Source: Halopelagius longus (GTDB taxonomy: Archaea; Halobacteriota; Halobacteria; Halobacteriales; Haloferacaceae). Taken from it: a DNA stretch of 64,000 nt. Made by a program: the position numbers and the translations under genes. The stretch lies in NCBI RefSeq assembly GCF_900100875.1, contig NZ_FNKQ01000006.1:124001-188000 (forward strand). Reading direction: 5' to 3'. Under the pieces are notes generated by a model that made no database searches, was not told the origin of the DNA, and saw only the letters and a list, made by a program, of their open reading frames with translations. How positions within the stretch are numbered: position 1 is the first letter of the stretch; each line of letters opens with the position of its first letter. Positions 16,345 to 24,501 of this stretch are shown here, one piece after another.

Positions 16345-17058
16345 ATGAGCGAGAAACAAGAGAAACCGTTCGTTACGCCGGACAAAGACGAGGTAATGAC
16401 CGGAACGCAGGACGCCCGGAAAGGGAACACGGGCGTCGATACCCGCTTCAACTCGCCGCTTCGGAAGGCCTTCGGTTCGACGCCGTTCATCCTCACGAAG
16501 TTCGACAAGTTCATGGAGTGGGTTCGCGGGTCCTCGATGTTCATGCTGCAGTTCGGTATCGCCTGCTGTAGCATCGAGATGATGCACACGTACGCGGTGA
16601 AACACGACTTAGACCGCTTCGGGTCGGGCGTCCCCCGGGCGTCGCCGCGACAGGCAGACGTGATAATCATCCCCGGTACTATCGTCTCGAAGTTCACACC
16701 GCGGATGAAGCGCGTGTACGACCAGATGCCCGAGCCGAAGTTCGTCGTCGGCATGGGGTCGTGCACCATCTCCGGCGGCCCGTTCCAAGAAGGCTACAAC
16801 GTCGTCAAGGGCGCGGAGGAAGCCATCCCCGTGGACATCCACGTTCCGGGATGCCCGCCGCGCCCCGAAGCGCTCGTCTACGGCGTCGCCAAACTCCAAG
16901 AGCGCATCGCCAACGGCGAGTCCTCGCCCGTCGTCGTCAAACCGTACGAACTCGAACAGTTCGGCGACCTTTCGCGCGACGAAGTCGTGCAGGGCCTGGC
17001 CGACGAGATAGACGAGGACGACTTAGTGATGCGGTACAACTGGGCCGACTCCCCGTAG
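16345..17058 (+). CDS. nuoB: NADH-quinone oxidoreductase subunit B (isolated copy)
   Basis: This 237-residue NuoB carries the terminal N2 [4Fe-4S] cluster of complex I. All four ligands are present: C74 and C75 (GIACCSIEMM), C140 (GMGSCTISGG) and C170 (HVPGCPPRPEA). The N-terminal ~35 residues are polar. It is not flanked by nuoA or nuoCD; nuoCD lies 6.3 kb upstream with ten genes between. The protein is intact and looks functional. If the genome also has a complete nuo operon, this and the isolated nuoCD may be a paralogous N2/quinone-module pair. Alternatively the single nuo operon of this strain has been broken up. Confidence 0.93.
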   Translation: MSEKQEKPFVTPDKDEVMTGTQDARKGNTGVDTRFNSPLRKAFGSTPFILTKFDKFMEWVRGSSMFMLQFGIACCSIEMMHTYAVKHDLDRFGSGVPRASPRQADVIIIPGTIVSKFTPRMKRVYDQMPEPKFVVGMGSCTISGGPFQEGYNVVKGAEEAIPVDIHVPGCPPRPEALVYGVAKLQERIANGESSPVVVKPYELEQFGDLSRDEVVQGLADEIDEDDLVMRYNWADSP

Positions 17059-17208
17059 CGAACTTCGAGCAGGCGGCGTCCCCGTCGGGCGATTCTCGCC
17101 CGTCCCTCGTCGGTCCGAACGTCCGGGTATTCCATTACACCGATATATCTGTAACGGGAACGGGTAACGGGAGGCGTCACTCAGGTATCGACGAACGAGC
17201 GCGCTCCG

Positions 17209-17601
17209 TTACTCCTTCCACGCGGCGACGGACACCCCCGGGTCCTCCGTTCCGGGCGGACAGACGATTCGACCGTATCGCGTCCCGTCCGAGGGGACGT
17301 TCGTGAACTCCAACGTCGTCGGCGGCGACGTGCAGTTCGCCTCGACGGTGGCCGACTCGATGCCGGCGTCTTGGTCGTTGGCGAACTTGACCACGAAGAC
17401 GACGTCGCCGTTCTCCATCGTCTGTCGGTTCACGACGTCCACCGTGGGCGCGGTAGCCGAGTGCGTGGAGACCATCTGGACGGCCGCGAAGGCGAACAGC
17501 GACACGGTGAAGGCGACGCTGACGAGGATTATCGCCTTCTCGACGGCGGACATCCCGCCGTCCGGTCCGCCGTCCTTCGCGCCGTCGGCCGACTCGCTCA
17601 T
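17209..17601 (-). CDS. TIGR02588 family membrane-anchored protein
   Basis: This 130-residue protein has a polar N-terminus, one transmembrane helix (AVEKAIILVSVAFTVSLFAFAAVQM) and an exterior beta domain with FVVKFANDQDAGIESATVEA, as in TIGR02588. Its ATG (17601-17599) shares one nt with the TGA of the TIGR02587 gene (TGATG), so translation is coupled. The TIGR02587/TIGR02588 pair is found together across bacteria and archaea; its function is unknown. Confidence 0.8.
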   Translation of the reverse strand: MSESADGAKDGGPDGGMSAVEKAIILVSVAFTVSLFAFAAVQMVSTHSATAPTVDVVNRQTMENGDVVFVVKFANDQDAGIESATVEANCTSPPTTLEFTNVPSDGTRYGRIVCPPGTEDPGVSVAAWKE

Positions 17602-18425
17602 CAGATGACCACCTCCCCGGCGCTGGCCCCGACGGAGGCGAGAAACGAGAGGACGACGACCTGTTGGACCGCCTCCGAGAGCGTCGTGTCGATGAAGTGT
17701 CCGAAGGCGGCGAGGAGGGCGACGGAGACGGTTGCGGCGACGGCGTAGGCGACGAACGCGATTCCCCACTGGTGGACGCGCGAACGGGTCGAGACGCGCC
17801 CCTCTTGGTCTCGGAAGCCGAGTTCGTGAAGGATGAGTTGCGAGACGAGGAGGCTGACGACGATGAGAAGTAGCGCGTGGGCCCACCCCATGTGGCTCGC
17901 TATCTTCTCCATCTCCTCCGTCGGGGCGACGGGGAACGCCACGAAGAGAGCCCCGAGCGTGAAGACGGCGACGTTCTTCGGGAAGTCCGCCTCGCCGCCG
18001 GACGTCTCCCCCTCTTGGACGAGAAGGTTGGAGACGGAGGCTCCGAACCCCAGCGGAACGACCTGAATCAGACCGTGCCTGACGACGACGGGAAGCCGGT
18101 CGTTGAGCGTGAGGATGCCGAACAGGAGCAAGACGAGGTACGCCGTGACGAAACTCTGAAGCAGTAACTCGGAGAAGTCGACGACGACTCCCCACCACCT
18201 CCGCTCGGAGGGGTCCCGGCCCTGAACGCGGAAGTTGACGTGTCTGGTGGTGACCGTGACCACCGCGAGCCCGCCGACTGCGTAGACGAGAAGGTAGCTC
18301 ATCGGAAGCGTGGCGGCGAGCCACCACGTCTCCATCGTGTACAGGAGCGAGAGGCCGACGACCAGAAGCGCTCCAGCGATGCCTCGCCCTTGGTCCCGGA
18401 GGAGCGATGCGTGCGTCTCCCTCAT
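17601..18425 (-). CDS. TIGR02587 family integral membrane protein
   Basis: This 274-residue polytopic protein begins with a short charged head, then GRGIAGALLVVGLSLLYTME followed by TWW, the family signature in helix 1. About seven transmembrane helices follow, with a TLNDRLPVVVRHGLIQVVPLGFGASVSNLL central region. It partners with TIGR02588 immediately downstream (1-nt overlap). No catalytic motif is evident. Start ATG 18425 lies just before the hydrophobic region and is well supported. Confidence 0.82.
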   Translation of the reverse strand: MRETHASLLRDQGRGIAGALLVVGLSLLYTMETWWLAATLPMSYLLVYAVGGLAVVTVTTRHVNFRVQGRDPSERRWWGVVVDFSELLLQSFVTAYLVLLLFGILTLNDRLPVVVRHGLIQVVPLGFGASVSNLLVQEGETSGGEADFPKNVAVFTLGALFVAFPVAPTEEMEKIASHMGWAHALLLIVVSLLVSQLILHELGFRDQEGRVSTRSRVHQWGIAFVAYAVAATVSVALLAAFGHFIDTTLSEAVQQVVVLSFLASVGASAGEVVI

Positions 18426-18512
18426 CGAGAGACAGTTCCGAACCGACTCCTAAATACGTGTTCGCCGGACGGCTCGGCGGCCGAGGGTCGCGTCCCTACC
18501 GGCCGAACGGCG

Positions 18513-18668
18513 TCACTCCGGAATCGGTTCCTCGCACTGCTTTCGGGCGCGGTCGCCGTACGCTTCCAGAGCGACGACGAACTCCTTCGGCGATATTCCC
18601 CGGTCGCTGGCCCGTTCGGCGGTGATGTTGAACTCCTGAATCAGCCACGTGAAATCTTCTTCGTCCAT
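18513..18668 (-). CDS. Small acidic protein, 51 aa
   Basis: ATG 18668 to TGA 18513 gives MDEEDFTWLIQEFNITAERA, a GISPKEFVVALEAYGDRARK helix and an acidic QCEEPIPE tail. The pattern (helix-turn-helix-like, high acidity, an AT-rich promoter-like stretch upstream) supports a real gene. No family was recognised. It lies upstream of the TIGR02587/02588 pair in the same orientation. Confidence 0.6.
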   Translation of the reverse strand: MDEEDFTWLIQEFNITAERASDRGISPKEFVVALEAYGDRARKQCEEPIPE

Positions 18669-18868
18669 GTGTTATCTCTTGTCGCGAAATACGCGTTCTG
18701 GTATAAGTTCTTGTTGGTTTTAATTTCCTAATACGGATTACACGATGTTCGTTTTTCTCCCGGTTACGCGCATTACAGCGCGGTCGAACGGCCGACTCGA
18801 ACGATAATCCGACAGAGGGGTTTCGGACGAGCACTCGAAAACGACGCGTCCGGGACGGCCGAGGGGAC

Positions 18869-19501
18869 TCAGGAGAAGGGGCGGCGGGCGACGAGTTTCC
18901 GCGCGAGCGTTCGGAAGTACCGCGTCCCCCCGATTGCGACGGCGACGCCCCCGAGGGCGGTGAACACGATGTCGGTGACGATGTCCGAGACGCCGAAGAC
19001 GACGAGCACCGACTGCGTGCCGAAGGCGTGCCCGAGTTTCGTCGCCGCGAACTCGACGACTTCCCACAGGACCGCCGCCGCCAGAGAAAACAGGACGAGA
19101 GCGACGGAGAGGTACGGTTGCGGGAGGGAGACGCCGTCGGCGTGGCGGTTCGCCGTGACCACGACGGCGTAGGCGACGCCGGTGACCGTGAACGACGAGA
19201 ACGCGTGCGTCGCGTAGTCCCACCACCAGATGTTCCGGTACGGACCGAGCGTCCCGATCGCGTGCAGGGTGGCGGCGGCGGTTATCAACAGGACGATGTG
19301 CAGGTCCATCCGGAGACCGATTTCGCGGCGGACGACCGCGGGAAGCCAACTGACGGCGAAGGAGACGCCCGCGTTGAACGCGACGCCGAGGTTACCGCGG
19401 ACGACGCCGAAGACCGCCAGTCCGGCGAGAGCGAGTTGGAGAAACCGCGTCAGGAGGTACTCGTGGCGGTCGGTTACGGTCGGCCCCGAACGGTGCGCCA
19501 T
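18869..19501 (-). CDS. Polytopic membrane protein, DUF2238/YjdF-like
   Basis: This 210-residue protein has six likely helices. The central WWWDYATHAFSSFTVTGVAYA contains a conserved Asp-His-Ser set, followed by LWEVVEFAATKLG and SDIVTDIVFTALGG. The order D..TH..S, WE..E, D...D matches DUF2238 (YjdF) proteins, whose function is unknown. The C-terminus is basic (cytoplasmic). It appears to be a single gene. Confidence 0.7.
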   Translation of the reverse strand: MAHRSGPTVTDRHEYLLTRFLQLALAGLAVFGVVRGNLGVAFNAGVSFAVSWLPAVVRREIGLRMDLHIVLLITAAATLHAIGTLGPYRNIWWWDYATHAFSSFTVTGVAYAVVVTANRHADGVSLPQPYLSVALVLFSLAAAVLWEVVEFAATKLGHAFGTQSVLVVFGVSDIVTDIVFTALGGVAVAIGGTRYFRTLARKLVARRPFS

Positions 19502-19604
19502 ACGCGGTGTACCGCCGGGAGAGAGGAGTATCTTCGGGCGGTCCGGGTGGCACCGACGGCGCGTCTCCGCCGAGGGACAGCGCAGTCGTCCGCGGCCGGT
19601 CGCC

Positions 19605-20033
19605 TCACGCGGGCGAGTACTCGGGCGACTGCTTCTCGATGATGTCGGCTATCTGTTCGAGTTCGCGGCCGACCGTCGCGACGACGTCGTCGACGGTGAC
19701 GATTCCGACGAGTTCGTCGTTCTCGTCGACGACCGGGAACCGGCGGACGCCCGTGTCGCTCATCTGCTCTATCGCCTCGTAGCCTTCGATGTCGGCGTCG
19801 ATGGTCTGTACGTCCTCGCTCATTATCTCCTCGGCGGCGGTGGACGACACGTCCATCCCGTCGGCGGCGGCGAAGGCGATGTCGCGGTCGGTGACGATGC
19901 CGACCGGTTTCTCGTCCTCCTCGATGATTATCGACCCGACCATCTCGGACTCCATCTTCCCGGCGATTTCCTTGAAATTCGTGTCTTTGCTTGCTGTGAC
20001 TGCGTCTTGGGTTGCGAGTTTACCGATAGGCAT
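19605..20033 (-). CDS. CBS-domain pair protein
   Basis: This 142-residue protein consists of two CBS motifs: MPIGKLATQDAV ... SIIIEEDEKPVGIVTDRDIAFA (~1-60) and EEIMSEDVQTIDAD ... FPVVDENDELVGIVTVDDVVA (~68-128). CBS pairs bind adenosine nucleotides or S-adenosylmethionine and act as energy or salt sensors. ATG 20033 is preferred since upstream residues in the frame are Pro/Arg-rich antisense. It stands alone, divergent from a membrane protein gene. Confidence 0.9.
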   Translation of the reverse strand: MPIGKLATQDAVTASKDTNFKEIAGKMESEMVGSIIIEEDEKPVGIVTDRDIAFAAADGMDVSSTAAEEIMSEDVQTIDADIEGYEAIEQMSDTGVRRFPVVDENDELVGIVTVDDVVATVGRELEQIADIIEKQSPEYSPA

Positions 20034-20246
20034 TGCAGTTGTCACTTCCGCCCGAGGGGTTACCAAGATAGTGCCTGCATTTAGTGGAGGGTGGTCCCGG
20101 CGGACGCGGGGCGAAAACGGCGTCTGGGGGTCGAACGCGCCGGTTGGGTGGAGAGAGAGCGTTCGAAGGAGTTCGATTGGGGGAGGGGGAGCGTACCTGA
20201 ATAGGAAGGCACAGCGCATAGTTGACACGGGTCTAACAATTATGGC

Positions 20247-20606
20247 ATGGCGCTCATCGACACGGCTATCGTTTTCGTCGTCAGTTTGCTCATCGGCGCG
20301 GCCGCGATTTACGTCGGCGCGCGCATCATCGTCGACGAAAGCGACTTCACGTACGCTATCGTCTCGGCCCTCATCGCGTCGATAGTGTGGAGCGTCGTCG
20401 CCTTCTTCGTCGGGTGGATACCGCTTCTCGGGCCGCTACTTGCGCTCGTGGCGTACATCGGCGTCATCAACTGGCGCTACCCCGGAGGCTGGATGCAGGC
20501 CGGCGGAATCGCGCTCATCGCGTGGTTGATTTCGCTCGTCATCCTGTACGTCCTCGCCACCATCGGATTCATCGCGCCCGGCGCGACCGGCGTTCTCGGT
20601 TCCTGA
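20247..20606 (+). CDS. Small four-helix membrane protein
   Basis: This 119-residue, almost entirely hydrophobic protein has helices at ~4-26, 36-58, 60-78 and 86-110, with charged residues only in short loops (GARIIVDESDF, NWRYPGGWM). A short AT-rich element with CTAACAATTATGG precedes the ATG. It resembles haloarchaeal unknown membrane proteins; no transporter motif was seen. Confidence 0.75.
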   Translation: MALIDTAIVFVVSLLIGAAAIYVGARIIVDESDFTYAIVSALIASIVWSVVAFFVGWIPLLGPLLALVAYIGVINWRYPGGWMQAGGIALIAWLISLVILYVLATIGFIAPGATGVLGS

Positions 20607-20841
20607 CCGAGTCCGGCGTGCCGCCGGCCGCCGCGAGCACACGCCATCTCGACCACTGTGGACCGTCTTTTCGTCGAACGGCGTCCGAAATCGCTAGCCG
20701 TGCGGACGGCGGGTTCTCCCCCCGCGTTGTTACGGAGGTATCCCTGTAACGCGCGTTCGTCGCACACCGGACTGCGCGTCCCGGCACACACAGGCATCGA
20801 AGTTAATCGATCATGAGCGAATAGCAATGGGAGGGTGCAAC

Positions 20842-21585
20842 ATGATTCCGACAGTACTACAGTTAGAAGCGGTACCGGAGTTCCTGCAACAGACCATATC
20901 GCAGATAGTCGCGTTCCTACCGCGACTCGTCAGCGCGATAGTCATCCTCATCATCGGGTGGCTAATCGGCATCGTGGTGGGCAAAGCGGTACAGCGACTC
21001 GCCGACGGGGCGGACCTCGACAAACGGGCGCGCGGGACGCCTCTCGGACGGATGTTCGGCGACGGCGACACGACGAGAAGCGGACGGGGAATATCATCGG
21101 CGCTAGGTTCGTTGACCAAGTGGTTCATCGTCGCACTCGCGGTGCTGGCGATGTCCAACGTGTTAGCGATCCCGCTGCTCTCGCAGTGGATTTCGCGCGC
21201 GGTGTCGTTCCTGCCCACGTTCGTGGCCGGACTGCTCATCATCCTGTTCGGGTTCATCTTCGCCGATTTCGTCGGCGACATGATAATGCGGACGCGGGCG
21301 GCGACGGAGACGGCCTACACCTCGTGGTTCGCCCTCGGAACGAGGATGTTCCTCTACTTCACCGTCGTCGTCATCGGCCTGGACACGATGGGCGTGGACG
21401 TGCAGATACTGTACCTGTTCGCCCGCGCACTGGCGTGGGGACTCGCCGCGGCAATCGCCCTCGGCGTCGGCATCTCCGTCGGGGTGGGCGGTCACGAGTA
21501 CGTCTCGGATAACATCGACCGCTGGATGAGTCGAGCGTCCAACTCGACGCCCTCGCCGCAGACGCAACCGTCTGACGACGACTGA
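20842..21585 (+). CDS. Mechanosensitive-channel-like TM-helix protein
   Basis: This ~247-residue protein resembles the conserved TM-helix repeat (PF05552) near MscS channels. Two similar blocks occur: AFLPRLVSAIVILIIGWLIG-IVVGKAVQRL (~25-55) and SFLPTFVAGLLIILFGFIFA-DFVGDMIMR (~125-155), a sign of internal duplication. Two more helices follow, then an acidic/Ser/Pro tail. It has the pore-lining repeats but not the beta domain of MscS, so channel function is inferred. ATG 20842 follows a GGGAGGG sequence; ATG 20827 in the same frame would add five residues. Confidence 0.8.
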   Translation: MIPTVLQLEAVPEFLQQTISQIVAFLPRLVSAIVILIIGWLIGIVVGKAVQRLADGADLDKRARGTPLGRMFGDGDTTRSGRGISSALGSLTKWFIVALAVLAMSNVLAIPLLSQWISRAVSFLPTFVAGLLIILFGFIFADFVGDMIMRTRAATETAYTSWFALGTRMFLYFTVVVIGLDTMGVDVQILYLFARALAWGLAAAIALGVGISVGVGGHEYVSDNIDRWMSRASNSTPSPQTQPSDDD

Positions 21586-21729
21586 CGGGGGATCGAAGCG
21601 GACGAAACGGGCGACCTCTCTTTTTGACGGTCGCCGAGAAGAAGACGGCCGCGACGACTACCGACTCGAAACGGCCCGCCGCGTCCGTCGAGAGATATCG
21701 CACGGAGGTGCGACGGACCGGCCGTTCGC

Positions 21730-22035
21730 TCACTCCTGGTCGCTCTCGCGTTCGACGAGTCGGAGGGGTTTGTCGCCGCCGACGTCCGTCTCCGCGTCTT
21801 CGGCGTAGACCAACTCGAGGTCCTTCTCCTCGAACTCGTCTTCGAACGCCTCCCAGCTTATCTCCTTGAGGTCCTCGTTTTCGTCGCGCATGCCGACCCG
21901 GAGGAGTCCGCCGTCGCCTTGCCCCTCGCTCTGCGGTTCGTGGGCCGGATACCCGCCGTGATTCTCGATGACCGTCCGTGCAAGCGTCGGTTCGGTCGTG
22001 CGTCTCACGTCGGCGTCGTCGGGTTCGTTCGACAT
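21730..22035 (-). CDS. Acidic haloarchaeal protein, unknown function
   Basis: This 101-residue, highly acidic protein begins MSNEPDDADVRRTTEPTLAR with a VIENHGGYPAH segment. In its second half a compact WEAFEDEFEEKDLELVYAED block resembles small domains seen in haloarchaeal stress-type proteins; a comparable TWDDFGRELEQSERVVVYHG block lies in the adjacent gene at 22157-23641. The two neighbours may therefore share a domain and have arisen by duplication. Confidence 0.65.
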   Translation of the reverse strand: MSNEPDDADVRRTTEPTLARTVIENHGGYPAHEPQSEGQGDGGLLRVGMRDENEDLKEISWEAFEDEFEEKDLELVYAEDAETDVGGDKPLRLVERESDQE

Positions 22036-22156
22036 GGTGTGCGGGGGATGGGACGGAACGCACTTGGGTACTCCGGCTCCCTCGATGCCGACGCCGTACC
22101 CGGGGCTGTCGGTGCGGACGGCGAAAGAAAACGGGATACTCGGCGGACGGACGGGC

Positions 22157-23641
22157 TTACGTCGCGGTGGACGGCGACGAGGACGTCGAGACGTAGACGT
22201 GGTCGTCGGTGATGCTCGTCACGCTCTCGGCTTCGACGGGGTAGGTGTCCTCGTCCTCGTCGCTCCATCCGAGGGACTCGGCGATTTTCTCGGTGAGCGA
22301 GTGGTCGGGTTCGACGTAGATGGTGTCTCCCCGCACGTCTTTGACCTTCCCGACGTTCTCGCCGTCTTGGTTGACGACCTGCTTGCCCTCGTCCTCCTCG
22401 GAGGGGTACCGTTCGGGCGTCGCGGCGACGGAGTCGTCGGGACGCTGACCGGACCCCTCGTCGGTGGACCCGACCATGCCCTCGACGGAGCCTTCGGACT
22501 CGGTCATCCCCGCGTCGGAGTCGTCGGTGATTCCCTCGCGGGAGCCTTCCGACCCGGTGATTCCCTCGCGGGAGGTTTCGGATTCGGTCATGCCTCCCTC
22601 GACGGTTCCGGTTCCTTCGACCTCGGTCCCCTCACGGGACTCTTGGGCGGCGAGGAGGTCGGACTGGAACTCGTAGTTGGAGACGACTTCGCTCGAGAGC
22701 TCCGTCTCTCGGACGGTCGCCGATTCGAGGGTCTCGCCCTCCGTGAACGTCCCGGTGAGGAGTTTCTGGACGGTGATATCCTCCTCGACCATGGTCCGGA
22801 CCGGCAGTTGGGTGCGGACGACCGCGCCCTCGTGGTACTCGCTTCGGATGTCGCCGCGTTCGATTATCTCGTTGGCCCCCACCTCGTCGCCGAACATACC
22901 GCTCTGCAGCACCGACCGCTGAACGTGTTCGGTGTCGACGCTCGCCTCGATATCGTCGGACACGGTCGCGTCCGTCTCGGCGGCTTCGGTGTCGACGACT
23001 CGACTCTCGACGACTAACTCCTCGGTTCGCTCCTTGGTGAGTCGCCACTCCTCGTCGAGGGTGGCCTCGACGCCGATGTCCTCGTTCGGCGGGAAGCTGG
23101 CGTCGTACCGGTTGATGTTGCTCACCTCTATCGTCTCGGGATCGTCGACGAGGAGTCCGAACTCCACGAGTTCGCGGTCGAGGAGTTCCGCCTCGACGAT
23201 CTCCTCGTCGATGATTCGCCTGTCGACGACTTTGTTCTCGATGGTCGCCTCTTCGACGATGGTTCGCTCGACGACCTTCGTCTCGGTGACTTCGCTCGTC
23301 ACCGTCTCGCCTTCGAGGAGGGCTTCCTCGAAGCCCTCGCTGTCGACCGTGGCGCGTGTGGCCGCCTCGTCGCGGTCGATGACCTCGAAGTCGCCCTCAC
23401 CGTGGTACACGACGACGCGTTCGGACTGTTCCAGTTCCCGTCCGAAGTCGTCCCACGTCATCTCCTCGTGCGTGTCCGTCACCTCGGACTCCGGGACGAT
23501 TCGGAGTTCGTTGGACTCGCCTTCGACGCCGGAGTAACGGACCGGGATGGCGTCGTGGTCCTCCTCCTCTATCCATCCTCGTACCGTGTCGTGGTCTCTT
23601 GTCATTCGACTCTCGCGACCGGTATCGTTTTCTCTAGACAT
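22157..23641 (-). CDS. Large acidic YsnF/DUF2382-like repeat protein with C-terminal PRC-barrel-like domain
   Basis: This 494-residue protein has an N-terminal domain with MTWDDFGRELEQSERVVVYH, then a long Glu/Val/Ile-rich region (~90-300) with alternating acidic and hydrophobic residues (KVVERTIVEEATIENKVVDR), like the YsnF/DUF2382 stress domain. A low-complexity Ser/Glu/Gly linker contains a 10-residue tandem repeat (GITGSEGSRE-like). The C-terminal ~75 residues form a PRC-barrel-like beta domain (KQVVNQDGENVGKVKDVRGD). ATG 23641 is chosen; ATG 23605 is an alternative. A role in stress or surface protection is inferred only. Confidence 0.75.
   Translation of the reverse strand: MSRENDTGRESRMTRDHDTVRGWIEEEDHDAIPVRYSGVEGESNELRIVPESEVTDTHEEMTWDDFGRELEQSERVVVYHGEGDFEVIDRDEAATRATVDSEGFEEALLEGETVTSEVTETKVVERTIVEEATIENKVVDRRIIDEEIVEAELLDRELVEFGLLVDDPETIEVSNINRYDASFPPNEDIGVEATLDEEWRLTKERTEELVVESRVVDTEAAETDATVSDDIEASVDTEHVQRSVLQSGMFGDEVGANEIIERGDIRSEYHEGAVVRTQLPVRTMVEEDITVQKLLTGTFTEGETLESATVRETELSSEVVSNYEFQSDLLAAQESREGTEVEGTGTVEGGMTESETSREGITGSEGSREGITDDSDAGMTESEGSVEGMVGSTDEGSGQRPDDSVAATPERYPSEEDEGKQVVNQDGENVGKVKDVRGDTIYVEPDHSLTEKIAESLGWSDEDEDTYPVEAESVTSITDDHVYVSTSSSPSTAT
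22525..22574 (-). repeat. 30-nt in-gene tandem repeat
   Basis: A 20-nt identical block beginning CGGTGATTCCCTCGCGGGAG occurs at 22525-22544 and 22555-22574, an offset of 30 nt (10 codons). It encodes the repeated Ser/Glu/Gly linker of the YsnF-like protein. Confidence 0.7.
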
Positions 23642-23869
23642 AAGACACTCACACTCATGTTCGGTGCGAACTGCCTTATGCGCGGGGGCCAATCCGAGCC
23701 GTTCCGGACGTTTCAAAGCCGCTACCGATAAAATTCCGGAGGAATCGACGTCGGAACGAGAGGGGAGAGCGTCCGGCGGAGACGGACGCGTCCGCGACCG
23801 GCACCGGGCCGAAATCGACCGTTCGGGCCACAACAACTACCTACGTTACCGACCGAACGCGGAACAGCG

Positions 23870-24475
23870 ATGGCAACCGTACCGCGGATTATCGACATCA
23901 GAGACAACCTCGAACGCGCCCGCGAGGAGAGCGACGGGGACATCGACGACGAACTCGACGCCGTCGAAGAACAGATAGCGGAGTACACGGAGCGAACGGA
24001 GACGGAGGGAACCGACGAGGAGGGCGTCCTCGACACCGTAGACAACCGCCTCCTCAAGTTGGAGACGCGCGCCGACGGTGCGGTCGAAGAGCAGTTACAC
24101 GCCGCCCGCAATCGGATTCACCTCTTTCGGAACGCGCGGTCCGGGGCGGTCGACGGCGTCTCCGTCATCGACGTGGAGACGCGGTTCGCCGACGCCGGGA
24201 CGGACAAAATCGAGGACGACGCGGCGGGCGAGGAAGTCGAGTTCTGGGTCGTCCTCGCCAACGACGGCGAAGAGCGCTCGGTCACCGTCGAGATACCGTT
24301 CTACCGCGACGACGAGGAGGTGACGAGGGTGAGAGGCGAGTCGATACGCCTCGGCGCGAACGTACAGGAGACGGTCACGCTCATCACCGACGTTCCGCAG
24401 GAAGCGGAGTACTACACGGTCGATATCGACACCACCGACTCGGTCGAAACCTCGTCGTCCGTCACCGAACGGTGA
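23870..24475 (+). CDS. Coiled-coil (DUF7553-like) + CARDB-like beta-sandwich fusion protein
   Basis: This 201-residue protein has an N-terminal ~85-residue acidic coiled coil (IRDNLERAREESDG ... DNRLLKLETRADGAVEEQL ... RIHLFRNAR) with the same order of blocks as the small protein at 6332-6613. The C-terminal ~100 residues form an Ig/CARDB-like domain (VEFWVVLANDGEERSVTVEI ... QETVTLITDVPQEAEYYTV). No signal peptide or helix is evident, so it is probably cytoplasmic. The acidic C-terminal Thr/Ser tail is unremarkable. Function is unknown; the fusion suggests the coiled coil is a protein-association module. Confidence 0.7.
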   Translation: MATVPRIIDIRDNLERAREESDGDIDDELDAVEEQIAEYTERTETEGTDEEGVLDTVDNRLLKLETRADGAVEEQLHAARNRIHLFRNARSGAVDGVSVIDVETRFADAGTDKIEDDAAGEEVEFWVVLANDGEERSVTVEIPFYRDDEEVTRVRGESIRLGANVQETVTLITDVPQEAEYYTVDIDTTDSVETSSSVTER

Positions 24476-24501
24476 CGGCGTCGGCGCAACGCCTCACCCC
24501 C

